Origin: Basidiobolus meristosporus CBS 931.73
Taxonomy: Eukaryota; Basidiobolomycota; Basidiobolomycetes; Basidiobolales; Basidiobolaceae
Direction: 5' to 3'
Length of the DNA: 64,000 nucleotides
Assembly (NCBI GenBank): GCA_002104905.1
Contig: MCFE01000513.1
Span: 1 to 64,000, forward strand
Shown here: positions 10,839 through 21,555 of the stretch, piece by piece
How the letters are laid out: each line of letters starts with the position of its first letter
Position numbering within the stretch: the stretch's first letter is position 1
The notes under the pieces: model-generated
What the model was told of the DNA's origin: nothing
The model's database searches: none
The model's input: the letters and a program-made list of their open reading frames with translations, nothing else
Program-made: the position numbers and the translations under genes

Positions 10839-11188
10839 TGTTGTAAAAATTTGTAATTCCACCTAAATATTCACCTAACTTAGTCACTTAGATCATTACC
10901 TTCAGATCCTAGAGAATACTGATCAAATTCCTTGATGGGATTTACTTAGAATATTTTCACCAAATACCAGCTACCCAGAGCATGAAAATTCTCAAGTTTG
11001 TCCAAGCAGCCCCAAACTTTGCACACATGTTCTTGGGACCTTCCTCAACCTATTCTACGTGCTTTGTAATGCCAAGATCAGGTAAAAGTATAAATACTAC
11101 TTTTACATTCAATAAATCATTTAAGTGAAAACCACATAATCTACTTGTTCTCCCAATCACTTCCAATATCTCCAAGACTCTTATAACA
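10839..11188 (+). repeat. Copia-1 3' LTR
   Basis: 350 bp, TGTTGTAAAA to CTTATAACA, preceded by the short purine-rich tract GAATGGGAG. Contains TATAAATA near 11090. Followed by target duplication CAGAT (11189-11193). Confidence 0.9.
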
Positions 11189-11193
11189 CAGAT

Positions 11194-13477
11194 CCCTATA
11201 TGCAAAGAGACAACACCAATTGAAACAAATGCCAATGATACTTTATGGAGCCAAGTGAGCCAAGTAATATATCTACTGGTGAATTATGTAATGTTGTGGC
11301 TAGAGAAGTGGCATGTTTCCACTAATATCAGTAATGGGGGCTTTGAGCATTTATTACTACTTCTTCCCAAAATCATTCTGTGATGCAACTTATCATGTAC
11401 ATGGTACAAGCTGACAACTGTCATGTGGCTGGCAACATATGATCCAGAGACTATTCTGATTCCAGCATGTGTTAATAGTTGCATGGCATACACATCCAAA
11501 AATGCTATCATTGCAATGTGTCCAAATTATCAGGAATTCACCACCATTGAAGGAGAACATTGTTCACACCCTGGATATATTCTGGTAATACATTGTCTGA
11601 GGAAGCTGATGCAGTCCGACAAATATTGCAAAGCTATACAGTGCAGCACTCAGCATCAATCAAGTGTAACCATATTCAATATATTTGATGGCAAGCATTA
11701 CAAACAGCTAAGAAGCAAGGGCTACTTCGAAGTTATGTATGACCATGCCTTTGCTTTAGCACTTGATGGATTCTCAATAAACAAGTACTGTACCAGCAAA
11801 TCCTGCTGGCCACTGATTCTCATCAATCTGAATCTGCCACCCATCTTACGGTATCAGAGCAATAATATGATGGTAGTCTCACTGGTATATGGGCCTAAAT
11901 CACCATCCAACCTGGATAGCTACCTCTACCCATTGCTAGATGAATTTTATATTCTTTCCAGCAGGATTACAGTAAATGGCCATCATGTAAAAGCACATAT
12001 AATTATCTGCATTGGAGATACCCCAGCCATCAGCAATATAGTCCAGCTATGTTTGCTGTTCAATGTGTGAGATCCAGGAGATTTACTCCATAATTCACAC
12101 ACATTATTATTACCTAAACACCAGCACTAAGAACATCATCTTTCCACAGAGAGAATGTACAGAAGTCAGCATACAATTGCAGCAAAGTTTGCAAGCTATA
12201 AGCCATTGGCCAGAATATGGAATCAAACAGAAACTGGAGATACTTGAGATAGAGGGTATCTGTTGGAGCAAAAGCTTGCCACTGGGAGCAATGCATTTGC
12301 TTTTCAAAATATCCCTATACTCATGAAGAAGTTGTACATGGGTCATTTCAAGCTACATGAGCCTTTCAAGATACCAGAGAAATTTGAAAAAATTGGCAAG
12401 ATATTGCAGAGTATCTGCTACCCTAAGTACTTCTCACAGGCTCTAATTAATATTCATACACATATGCAACAATACAAATGCAAAGATTGGATGAACTGGA
12501 TATGTATATATTCAAGTGGTGTTCTGAAACCATTCTTACTAAGAGTACATTGGAAGTGTTGGGAGTTATATGTGGATATTGTAGGAATATTTATCCAGAA
12601 GCAGATCACCAATGCCAACTTGACACATTCACTGCTGTTGTGTGAGGTGTTTGTAATGGGATTTGAGCGGCTGCACTACAAACATGAAGCTGAACATGTA
12701 GATCTCCACTACTACTGTATCCATTCTCTACTCCATCTTGCACAGTGTGTGGAGAATGTTGGGCCTTGCTTCACCTTTTGGGAGTTTTCTATGGAGCAGA
12801 TGTGTGGGGATATTGCAAGACAAGTCAAGTTGCAGGTATTACCATATCCCAATCTCATCAAGAATATCACCTTCAAGTCTGTCATGGATGTGATGAGTTG
12901 GCACATGTAGGACAGCCAGGAAGAGTTGACAAATACTGAGCACAGATGTGCACATCAATACACCTATGCCAATGGTATTAAGAAGCCAAGCAGCCCCAAT
13001 ATGTGGGTAATCAGTTAGGTAATGCAAAGTTGGGTTGTGTGCAACAAGCAACTAATTTTTATCAGGAAGCTCTACCAAGGTATGCTGGATTTCTCATGGT
13101 CACAAGTCAACTTCTACACCATTCAATCTGGAATTCACACAAACAAAAGCCAGAATACACCTATAAGGGGTACTAGAATCCAGCAGGGAGAAGGAATATA
13201 TTGGCTAAATACTGAGGAGCTCTTTGCGGATATTCAGGAGGTATTCATGGCAGAAGTGGCAGCAACCAAGCATATGTTTGCAAGATGTATATGTTACCAG
13301 CAGTACAAGGTATATGGCAACTTTGAAAATATCACACTAAAAAGCTGCAAAGTTGAGGTTATAGAAGTATGTCAATTGCAGCAAGTGTGCATGTTTGTAG
13401 AGGTTGGTAAGCAGCAGGCCATAGTATTTTTTGATTCAGACTATATGTGGAATACCCAAGGTAGTAGTGTGTAGGCA
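11194..13477 (+). pseudogene. P2 Tnp2-like transposase, main part (nearly intact frames)
   Basis: Continues the frame that starts at 6111. Segments: 11423-12070 (215 aa), frame-shifted 12063-12260, 12263-12910 (215 aa), 13022-13474 (150 aa). The first contains the family's signature LDGFS (Asp at residue 115), WPLILINLNLPP, a following DSYLYPLLDEF block and GDTPAISN. The shifted segment holds CEIQEIYSI and HTHYYYL. The last segment matches the usual C-terminal domain by position and its VEVIEV-type pattern. Known family role: DDE-type transposase of CACTA-like Plavaka elements. Only about three frame breaks separate it from a continuous frame apart from Copia-1. Introns could explain one of them. 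Confidence 0.7.
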
Positions 13478-13931
13478 AATAAAGAGGGGTTATTCTACAG
13501 TGGAATATATGAGTTGCACAAGGGGAGGTAGAAAAAGGAAATACCATTTGGTCAATTGGTACAATAGCATTATACAGAGCCAGCAGTAGGCTGTCATACT
13601 GCTGGTATAATGCCATCAGAGTCTTGCTGTGTGGCTGTCAAAATACTGCCAAGTTTCTTGCCATATAAGGCAATTGCATGTTCTGGCTAACTGGATCCAC
13701 CTAAAATAGTTATAGAGCGCTGAAAGACCACAACAATACCATGCAAATATTGTCACAGCACCAATAAGATATTGTCAAGTTTTATCCCTTTGTTTGGTTG
13801 TAAATTAGCAAAACACTATCATGATCCCATTATAAGATTATTAGGAGTGTTACTAATTCCATGTTGAGGGTATTTTGATGGTCTCTTAATGGGATCTGTA
13901 CGGCTGATCTAGATTGGATCCACATATGGAA
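13478..13931. other. P2 transposase-side subterminal region
   Basis: No frame. It aligns in reverse orientation with 1054-1470, the same end of P1, including the conserved phrase around CACAAGGGGAGGTAGAAAAAGG. This is the 3' untranslated and subterminal part of the element. Confidence 0.5.
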
Positions 13932-13950
13932 CCAAATTATTTTTCATAGG
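13932..13950 (-). repeat. P2 right terminal repeat
   Basis: Read on minus it is CCTATGAAAAATAATTTGG, matching P1 left (1035) and P4 right (57285). Immediately to the right the P1 transposase frame resumes. Confidence 0.55.
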
Positions 13951-14394
13951 GCAGCTATTTACACATGCTGGAATCAGGGCAGTCTTGGGCTCATATGTTG
14001 CCAACCACATGACAGTTATCCACTTGTACCATGTACATGGTAAGTTGCATCCCGGAATGATTTTGGGAAGAAGTAGTAATAAATGCTCAAAGCCCCCATT
14101 ACTGATATTAGTGGAAACATACCACTTCTCTAGCCACAACATTATGTCATTCACCAGTAGATGGATTACTTGGCTGACTTGGCTCCATGAAGTATCCTTG
14201 GCATTTGTCTCAATGGGTGTTGTCCCATTGCATATAGGGATCTGACCAGGCTCATATGTGGCACAGTTGTTAGGGGAGATAGGCTCACATTCCATCAGGG
14301 AACCTTCTTTGTCAGAGCTATCACTCTGTGTGCAATATTCAGAAGGCTGAGGTGAGCCTAAAGGAGTCACAAATTCACCTGACTCAGTTTGCAC
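13951..14394 (-). pseudogene. P1 transposase, N-proximal segment
   Basis: An open minus frame of about 150 residues carries ESGEFVTPLGSPQPSEYC, an acidic Ser-rich stretch, PGQIPICNGTTPIET, then WSQVSQVIHLLVN and NISNGGFEHLLLLLPKII. It ends at VNSC against the P2 end. It is the uninterrupted version of the segment that Copia-1 splits in P2. The upstream side is cut by the solo LTR at 14395. Confidence 0.7.
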
Positions 14395-15464
14395 TGTGGT
14401 GATGTATAAGTCCAACGGAGAGATATGTCTAACACTTCTGCAAGTGTTTTGTGTGTGGGGTGTTCATTGGATGCAATAACCTCTGGCAAAAGCTTGCTAG
14501 GAATACTTGGGTTCTGTCTCTACTCTGATGTGATGGGGAATAAAGCCACAAACTTGTCAAGGGAAAACTATTGAGCTACAATCCCCACTTAGTTGGCATC
14601 TTAACAGTAAGTATGTGCTGGGCTCAGCATCCTTTGAGATGACAATGTACTAATGCATCCAAAGTCATAACAACTGTAAGCTCCACCAACAGGAACTTGA
14701 TAAGAATGCAGCTGTGATCAATAGTTACAAAGACAAAAACTATCTTTGCCTGTACAAGAACAAACTTGGAAAAGAATTAAATATAATAAATGATACCTAC
14801 TCTGAATATTCCTCACAAGTAGTGCCTCCAAGATCAGTTGGCTGTCAGCGCAGTTTCCTGGGAGTGTCTTGTGGTCTGGGATTGGAAGTTCTGGTAGCAG
14901 CAGGTAGCAATTATCACACTAATCAACAAGTTGATATATTGATAAAAAGGATGATGATTTATTGTTGAGGATTGCCTCCCTTATATACTTTTCTCACTGG
15001 CTAAGTGATTACTAATCATGGTGCTCCCAAAGGTTCTGGAGATCAATAGAAATCTTAATGATATCAGAATGGGCTAAGAGTATTCTAAGTAGGTGCTGGA
15101 AGGTTCTAAGTGGCATGGCATAGCCAACCAATCAGGAATCAGTTCTCTGAAACCTTTGTAACATAAGCATACCATATATGGTATGGAAATGGTAGGGATG
15201 GTGACATGGGTTTATCATGTGTCACAGGTACTGGTGTGGGTACTTACCAAATATAGGAGCACTTACAGCTAGTAATCTTGCATAAAGTGAGGTATAACTT
15301 ATGCAATAAGGTAAGCAGGTGTGATAGTCAACTGGCTCATGGGATAGTACTGATCAGGTAACATAAATGGGATAAGACTAAAATAAGTGTAGTAGAGAAA
15401 TATGGAAGTAGAAAATATGGGAATGAGTACATCTGTCAGTGGGTGTCACTGTGACCCCACTACA
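14395..15464 (-). mobile_element. solo LTR (1070 bp) in the P1 transposase
   Basis: On minus the LTR begins TGTAGTGGGG and ends ATCACCACA. The direct repeat GCAC (14391-14394 and 15465-15468) is a perfect 4-bp target duplication; joining across it restores the P1 transposase sequence seen in P2. It is alignable along its full length with a second 1070-bp solo LTR at 37373-38442 and, over its 3' two thirds, with the LTRs of the gag-protease element at 44877. TATATAAGGGAGG followed by AATAAA lies at about 14975-15000 (minus). No internal part remains, so unequal or intra-element recombination removed it. Confidence 0.85.
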
Positions 15465-15468
15465 GCAC

Positions 15469-15720
15469 AAGGTGACAAAGACAGCCAGGTGCTAATATAG
15501 AAGTATCAACTGGCCGGCAAGATAATTTGGTACAGTAGTGACTAATGAATGGTCAAATATGACTTGTATGGCAAAACACTGGCCATGATGCTTGTAATAC
15601 TTCTTATGCTGTCTGTGTGCTTCATGGCTGGGAGGCTTACTGCAATAGCCACATGGTCTTTTTTCTCTTCTCTTACAGCATTGAGTCAAAGTAGTCTTGT
15701 CCATGGGGCAAACAGTTTGA
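15469..15720 (-). pseudogene. P1 transposase start segment
   Basis: Encodes MDKTTLTQCCKRREKRPCGY with following CSKPPSHEAHRQHKKYYKHHG, the Cys/His N-terminus that also starts P2 at 6111. The first open segment ends near 15492. The solo LTR cuts the gene just downstream, after the residues reading CHLVQ in the other copies. Confidence 0.65.
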
Positions 15721-15926
15721 CCTACAACAATGTAAAGCTATTGTATCATTTTTTGGTCAATACTCATGTGAATTTAAGAAAGTCCTGTATTTGAGATATT
15801 GCACCTACATGAATGTAAGATTCAATGATGCCCTGCAATAGTAAGCATTATGATTAAAGTTGTGGCACCACATACACACGTACATGTAACACTATTCCCC
15901 CTTTGGTTTGACTCACTTCCATATAT
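15721..15926. promoter_or_regulatory. P1 divergent promoter region
   Basis: About 200 bases between divergent start codons, aligned with P2 5901-6110. It contains TTCCATATATATGTTGCC just before the accessory start, a TATA-like stretch. Role as a bidirectional promoter is inferred from layout and conservation. Confidence 0.45.
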
Positions 15927-17891
15927 ATGTTGCCAAAAAATAAAGCAAAGTCATCAGGTTCCCAACCAAGCCCTACCACCAACAGCAGCAGAAGAATGGC
16001 TGGACAACAGCTTGCTTTGACATTCAGTGCAACAAGCAGGACTACATCCAAAAAAGGCCATGTTGACAGTGTGCCTGCTGAAGGTAATAATGCAAACTCC
16101 TCAGGCTCTCAGTCTAGTAGGCAATTGAGAACCTCTGTGGAGCCACAAGCTGACTATTATGCACAGGTAGATGAGAATGTAGCAAACACAGTACCCTCAG
16201 TTGAACACCAGCAAGTGGCCATGATAACATCACCACCACCCATATTAGCAAGTATATTGTCAGCTCATACCAAAGCATTAATGAAGTAATTAGGTGCAGT
16301 GGCTGCTAGGATAAATGCTATGGTGCAGAGAAACCAGGAAATAGTCCAGAAACAGGATGAGCAGATAATACATGTCGAGCAATCAATATTCTAGGTAGAG
16401 AAAGCAGTGTCTTTGCTGCAAAGAAGGAACTCAAGCAGTTCAATGTTGCAGCCAAGATTTGAGCCATTCCCAATGTGATAGCAGAGGAACACCATACAGT
16501 CTTTGAAGCACAACTACGGTGCCCAAAGTTAAAACCCTCAGAAAGGCCTATCACAGCATGGGAGGGATACAATGTGGTATTTAGACTGAAGCCTAAAAAT
16601 CAAAAGACATTGAAGATCTGTGAAGCCGTTGAGTGCAATAATGAAGAGTTGGCTAATATACAAGAGGCTGTCAGAAGTTTAGTACACCATCACCTTGAGG
16701 CCAGCATACCTTAGAAATATCAGGAATTCAAGGCCAGGCAGAATGCATTTGACTTGCTCCATGAGCATTATCCTGAATTCAAATGGGCAAACAGATGCAG
16801 GGCCAGCATTGATTTGCTAAGAAAGTATTTTAAGAATAGCAGAAACTATCTGAGGCAGAAGAACAAGGGTGCCATGGCTAAAAATCAGTGGCTTCCTCAA
16901 AAGCCCATTACAAGCAGGGCCAAAAGCTCAAGACAAGTGTCAAAGAGATGTCAGGTAGCTGGAAGGGTGCCAATTAGGGGCAAGCAGGCAGACACAGATG
17001 CACCAGCACAATATATATATCAAGGAAAAAGCGTAGTACCACTCAAGAAGCACTCAGTCAAAGTAGCAGTGATGGACCTGGCAATGATAAAAACCTGTGG
17101 CTTTTACAGGAGCCTGTCACAACTACAGTTGAGAGCTTAAAACAAGCAGAAAAGAAACATCTGGTTGCCAGAAGAGTGCCAGGAAGGGACAAGCAGGCCA
17201 AAAGAGATGCGTCAGTGCAGAATTTATCAAGTAGAATATGTAGCTCAATAGAAAAAGCACTCAGACAAACTAGCAGTGAAAGGCCTGGCAGTAATAAAGG
17301 AAAAGGCAAAGGGAGAAATGTTTGCCCAAGTCAAAGACATGGAGGCATGAAAGAAAAACAGCAGTTCCTGCCAATTAACACCGCAGCCCCAAACAGACTG
17401 AATTCTATCATAGCCCAGAAGAACTACCAACAAGAAAACAGCTGTTTTCACAAGAGTTGGAAGCACAGCTAGCTGAGCTACACTCTAGCAAGGTAGATGA
17501 GTTTGCAGAAAAAGGCAATTTGTCTACCTCAGCCTCTACATCCTCCATTGTTGACAGGGTGGAGATCTCACTGACAGACAAGACTACCACGTCAAGAACT
17601 CAAAAGAATATCCCAATGCCTTTGGTGGAATTTTGGAGCATTAATAGGCACACCAAGAGGTTGCAGCACTTCTTCAAGAGCAGAGCTCAAGAAAATGCAC
17701 TTGACTATTGCAAGGATTTATTGCAAAGACTGGCAGATGAGGTGCTAGACCTTGCAGTGCTGGCCAAAGACCAGGATGTGTGGGAACCAGTGAATAAAGA
17801 GTGGTATAAAGCCATTAGGTTCTTGAAAAAGTTGTTGAACCAGAGTATTACAGCAGAAACACTTATTGAGTGGTGGATTTTAATGGAGTGA
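15927..17891 (+). pseudogene. P1 accessory gene (function unknown, broken or intron-containing)
   Basis: Open segments at 15927-16289 (120 aa, start MLPKNKAKSSGSQPSPTTNS), 16475-16714, 16754-17140, 17176-17472 and 17457-17891 (144 aa) together match the P2 accessory gene in reverse orientation. The last segment carries FWSINRHTKRLQHFFKS, QENALDYCKDLLQRLADEV and an extra ending WYKAIRFLKKLLNQS before the stop, so the P1 C-terminus is longer than the P2 open segment. Repeat units beginning GRVPIRGKQADTDAPAQ and RVPGRDKQAKRDAS are visible. Frame changes could be decay or unrecognised introns. Nothing identifies its biochemical role. Confidence 0.55.
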
Positions 17892-18312
17892 CTTGTTGAG
17901 TGTGGGGTTGGGGTTAATGTTAGTGCAGGGTATAGGGACTTGCATAAGTCAATACAATTGGCAATTGAGGTACAACTGAAGTTTTGAAGGAAATAAATCA
18001 ATTTGTACACATGAAAAGTAAGAGGAATGGTTGAGTCAGGGAGTAAGGAGTGAGAAAAAAAGGCAATAGCCAATCAACACACCCAAACATAGGAGGTGAT
18101 AGTGTGTCCAGTATCAGAAAGTGAGCAAATTGGCAGGGAACCAATCAAAAGCCACTTCTGTATTGTTGTGATGAAAAATTTTGACTAAGTTTTTTGTGAA
18201 ATCTGGGGTGCAATTATTTTTCAATGGTCTCTGGACAGTGTTCTGACAGGATCAGTACCACTTAGTCACAGGACTTTAACTTTGGACGGCCTTTTGACAT
18301 ATTTTTTCAACC
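17892..18312. other. P1 accessory-side subterminal region and right end
   Basis: No frame. Aligns with P2 3525-4017 (reverse) and P4 56880-57285. The right end is read as the reverse complement of GGTTGAAAAAATATG, so ending near 18312; this boundary is approximate. Confidence 0.5.
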
Positions 18313-18319
18313 ATTCAAC

Positions 18320-18689
18320 TGCTGTAAGAGACTTGGAGATATTGGAAGTGATTGGGAGTACAAGTATATTGTGTGGTTTTTACTTAATCATTTATTGAAT
18401 GTAAAAGTAGTATTCATACTTTACATAAAAGTAGTATTCATACTTTTACATGGTCTTTGCATAACAGACCCATTGAATAGGTTCAGGAAGGTCCCAAGAA
18501 CATGTGTGCAGCATGGGGCTGTTTGGACAACTTTGAGAATTTTTGTGATTTGGGTGCCTGGTATTTTGGTCAAAATATTCTAAGTAAATTCCATCAAGGA
18601 ATTTGGTCAGTATTCCCTAGGTTTTGAAGGTAATGATAAAAGTTACCCAGCTAGGTGAATATTTAGATGGAATTACAACTTTTACAACA
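18320..18689 (-). mobile_element. solo LTR of the Copia family
   Basis: Left boundary TGCTGTAAGAGACTTGG and right boundary TTTTACAACA correspond to the family LTR in minus orientation. It is about 20 bp longer than the others because of a tandem duplication around 18405-18450 (AAAGTAGTATTCATACTTT twice). Flanks contain ATTCAA on both sides, a probable but imperfect target duplication. Confidence 0.8.
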
Positions 18690-18962
18690 ATTCAAACAAT
18701 GGTTTCCCCTATGTCTTGTTCTTTATGGAAATATTCTGGTCTCCCAAGTGCATCAAATCACCATAAACTGTGAGAATCCCTTAGTAAGGCTGTAATATGG
18801 TTGGCAGCTTGCAATACTTGACCCTCTGAACAATGTTATGGCCAGATTGTGCCATAGTTTTGCCATCTAAAATGCCTGACATAATGATAGACTTGATGGT
18901 GATCAGACCGCCTTATGACAAAGTTATGATCACTTGGAAATGGTCCTATTGTAGCTTATGTA
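18690..18962. other. unassigned spacer
   Basis: I see no frame or repeat that I can assign. The phrase GCCAGATTGTGCCATAG resembles the end of R1 near 34750, so this may be a decayed R1 piece. Confidence 0.3.
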
Positions 18963-19203
18963 TTAGGAGTCTTGAGGATATTGGAAGTGATTGGGAGGAC
19001 AAATAGATTATGTAGTGCTCACTTAATGATTTATTGAATATAAGTGTAGTATTTATACCTTTACATCATGTTGGCATTACAAACATGTAGAATAGGATTA
19101 GAAAGGTCCCAAGAGCATGTGCTCAAAACCTGGGGCTGTTTAGAAAAGTTTTAGAGTTTTCAAGTTCTGGATACCAGGTATTTTGGTGAAAATATTCTAT
19201 GAA
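18963..19203 (-). repeat. Copia LTR fragment, minus
   Basis: Starts TTAGGAGTCTTGAGGATATTGGAAGTG and continues to TTTTGGTGAAAATATTCTA, covering about two thirds of the family LTR, truncated on the right. Confidence 0.75.
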
Positions 19204-19204
19204 T

Positions 19205-19300
19205 TGTTGTAAAATTTGTGATACAACCTAAATATTCACCCAACTTAGTCACTTAGATCAGTACCAGAACATGAAAATTCTCAAACTTGCGCAATAATTC
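19205..19300 (+). repeat. Copia LTR fragment, plus
   Basis: Starts TGTTGTAAAATTTGTG and ends within the LTR after GAAAATTCTCAAACTTG, with an internal deletion. It abuts the preceding fragment in the opposite orientation, a small head-to-head LTR junction. Confidence 0.65.
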
Positions 19301-19720
19301 TTGTAATGACAGAAAAGCTTAACAAGGGATCTCCTTTAATAGACTAGGGTAGATGGTTCACAGTACTTGGTATATATCTCCTCTAATGTGGCAAAAGGAA
19401 ATCCAGTGGTAATGATGGGATTAATGAGAAAAAACCACTCAGATGAGGAAGTTATACCAAAACTGGTATGTGACCAAGCAGAGGTGATATGAATTGATTT
19501 GGTGTGATCAGCATAATTTATTTGATTTTCAATACATTATGATTAAGTCTCCAACAATTGCCATGAATCCTATCATTATATTGCAAAAATCATCCTGTAA
19601 CAATGACTTGGAGATTTTATTGGTGATCTACTCACAAGTCTATAGTCAAATTGAAAATTTGCAATTGATGTGATCTGATCCATTGCAACACTATCCAAAA
19701 TGTATCATGTATAATAGACT
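19301..19720. repeat. R1 repeat family, copy a, left part
   Basis: Homologous to 35870-35933 plus 41436-41720 (copy c) and to 33450-33680 (copy b). It shows the intact, uninserted version of the site where element X entered copy c (GGTTCACAGTACTTGG). A minus-strand phrase with DDFCNIMIGFMAI is conserved as amino acids in all three copies. Function unknown. G1 interrupts it at 19721, and it resumes at about 26307. Confidence 0.6.
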
Positions 19721-20040
19721 TGTTATGTTAGATAATGCCATATAGTGCCAGCCTGTTTAGAGTGCTCAATCAATCTGGCACTCTACAGCACTAGCTGGCA
19801 CTTTAATTTCTACCATTATGCCAGTGGTAGGATACAGTTACTGGTGTTTGTACTCAATCTTACTAATGTTGCTCAGAACAGTGCTTTTATTTCTTTATAT
19901 ATACCTCATAATGCTCCAGACACATTTCTCTTGGTGGATGTTGTCTTGTATCAATATACTGTGCATTAATAATACCTTACCTATTTTACTTATTCTAAGC
20001 TCCCTTTTCCTCTACAACTCTTATATCAAGACTTGCAACA
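19721..20040 (+). repeat. G1 5' LTR (atypical)
   Basis: Begins TGTTATGTTA and ends AGACTTGCAACA, matching the family LTR at both tips, including about 45 bases at the 3' end (AAGCTCCC.. onward). The middle does not resemble the G2 or 32877 LTRs; it contains several AGTGCCAG and TGGCAC words. So it is a variant or chimeric LTR. Confidence 0.55.
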
Positions 20041-20057
20041 TTGGTAGCAGCTATAAC
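20041..20057 (+). promoter_or_regulatory. G1 probable primer binding site
   Basis: TTGGTAGCAGCTATAAC directly follows the LTR. The TGG start is typical for pairing with a tRNA CCA end; the same sequence follows the G2 5' LTR. I cannot assign the tRNA with certainty. Confidence 0.4.
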
Positions 20058-20074
20058 TAGAAACCTCCCTCCCA

Positions 20075-21131
20075 ATGAAAGAAGAAGCCTTCCTCAAGAT
20101 GTTCAAAAATCAAGAATGGAAGAATGCTGTGCAGCAAATCCAGGCCCAACAGCACCAGTTACTCCAGATCCTTAGCCAGCAGCAACAAGGAATGGCTACA
20201 ATGGCCCAAAGCCAGCAAACCCTGTCCAGATCAACTTTAGTGTGAAGGTCAACTGGTACCATAGTAAAGGCAATGAAAACCTGGGCACCTGGCTCCTCCA
20301 GATTGAAGAAGCTTTCAAGGCTAAGTGAGTTGCAGTTTATTCTATCTTGGCACACTTACTATGCCTCACCCCAGAGCCCCATCAGTATTAGCCAATATCT
20401 CTTGGCATCCATATTGCCAAGAAGTATATATAGTCTTATCCCCCCTTATGTATTCCTCAGTTGGATAAATACAGGTCTTGAATAAACAGCCTTGCCTTGG
20501 AAACATATCTTGCCTTGTTGATCCACACCTAAGTCCTTTCCTGGTCCTGCCTTGCCTAGCTGTACTCTCCTGCCTTGTGTCTATTCATAACAAGAAGCCA
20601 TCAAGATTGCTGTTGACTATAAATAAGCTATACTTGGAGTTGGAAAGCCCACAATGACTGATCAGAGAGGTTACAATCACTATGAAAGAAGACAATCAGA
20701 AGCAGTGCCAACAGAAATAGATGCTATGCAGAAGAATCCCACCTCAGAAGTTTGTAAGAAGAAAGGACTTTGCTTCAATTGCCACAAGCAGGGACATATT
20801 GCAAAGTACTGCCCTCACAGAAGAAATTGATGCCAGCCATCAAGAACCTTCAATCATATTGAATCCCTTGAGCAGAGTAACATGGAGGATGCACTTGAAG
20901 AAAACTCAGAACTCACCTTCCATATGACAGAAAAACACCTATTCCAGATGACCACAAACTCAGGAAAGCTATTATGCTTCAGTGGAGTATTCAATGGAAT
21001 AACTGCCTAGATCATTATTGACTAAGGAGCATTGCATGAGTACATGTCAAAGCAATTTGCTTTGAAAGCTGGAATCAAGTTGGAACCCACAAAATCCACT
21101 TCAGTCTCAATAGCTGTTTGGAACTCTCACA
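20075..21131 (+). pseudogene. G1 Gag-protease region (broken)
   Basis: Gag starts at 20075, with a Gln-rich segment (repeated QQ and the AQSQQ phrase) near residue 30-50. A CCHC knuckle (CFNCHKQGHIAKYC) lies at 20771-20812. The protease active site is recognisable near 21015-21060 as Ile-Ile-Asp, stop, Gly-Ala, with the Ser codon turned into a stop. Several frame shifts and an internal deletion between Gag and knuckle are apparent. The frame runs into G2 at 21132. Confidence 0.7.
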
Positions 21132-21503
21132 TGTTACAAGCCATGGTATAAGAGTAGTAGAGGAATAGGGAGTTTAGCTAGTATTGTATTTACTAAAACC
21201 TGAAATGATTTTTATTGAGGTTCCAGCAGCCCCTTATATGCATTTTTGCCAGATCTATTGCTGACTAATTGTATTTGCCAATGTGGGCTGTGGCTGATGA
21301 CTCATTAGATTGCATTAGCATCACCCAATAAGATCCTACTTAATGTATATCTATTCCTGTCTGATAAGTGTCTGCTGATTCATCTGCTGACTAATGCTAC
21401 TGATTTGGTAGATAATACTGATATACTGATAGGCTAAACATATAACTACTTGACTTGACTAAAAACTGGTCTAACTTAAGCATTTAAGCGGTAGATCATA
21501 ACA
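21132..21503 (-). repeat. G2 3' LTR
   Basis: 372 bp; on minus TGTTATGATCTACCGC to ATGGCTTGTAACA. Aligns with 24692-25047 and with the solo LTR at 32877-33245. Confidence 0.85.
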
Positions 21504-21555
21504 TTCTCCCCTACTGAAGCTGAGAGGGTTCTCCTGAATCACTTTTCTTATGTTA

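Larger units (their letters stand above)
6502..11188 (+). mobile_element. Copia-1, full-length Ty1/Copia retrotransposon (inserted in P2)
   Basis: A complete 4687-bp LTR element with LTRs at 6502-6850 and 10839-11188 and a perfect 5-bp target duplication CAGAT (6497-6501 and 11189-11193). Domain order is Gag, zinc knuckle, protease, integrase, reverse transcriptase, RNase H, which is the Copia order. The LTRs differ at about 7 percent of positions by eye and the polyprotein carries many stops, so this is an old, dead copy. The 12-base primer binding site and the purine-rich tract before the 3' LTR are both visible. Confidence 0.92.
3525..13950. mobile_element. Plavaka/Tnp2-type DNA transposon P2 (inserted in P1)
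   Basis: P2 is a full-length copy in the opposite orientation to P1: accessory gene on minus (about 5900 down to 4018), shared promoter region (5900-6110), transposase on plus (6111 to about 13477). Without the Copia-1 insertion (6502-11188) it is about 5.7 kb. The ends resemble each other as inverted repeats: CTTTGAAAAATTATTGAG on the left and, reversed, CCTATGAAAAATAATTTGG on the right. It interrupts the P1 transposase at the codons following Val-Asn-Ser-Cys. Flanking sequence on the two sides does not give a clean target duplication, so the exact ends may be off by a few bases. Confidence 0.7.
1035..18312. mobile_element. Plavaka/Tnp2-type DNA transposon P1 (outer, split by P2)
   Basis: P1 is reconstructed from two halves. 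The minus-strand transposase starts near 15720, runs down to 13951, then resumes at about 3524 and ends near 1440; the accessory gene runs on the plus strand from 15927 to about 17891. The halves join logically: the 13951-14394 protein stops at Val-Asn-Ser-Cys and the 3524 side starts with the residues that follow that position in the unbroken P2 copy. Ends are placed by comparison with P2 and P4: CCTATATAAATAATTTGG on the left, and the reverse complement of GGTTGAAAAAATATG on the right. P2 (3525-13950) and a 1070-bp solo LTR (14395-15464) interrupt it. Target duplication not resolved. Confidence 0.7.
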
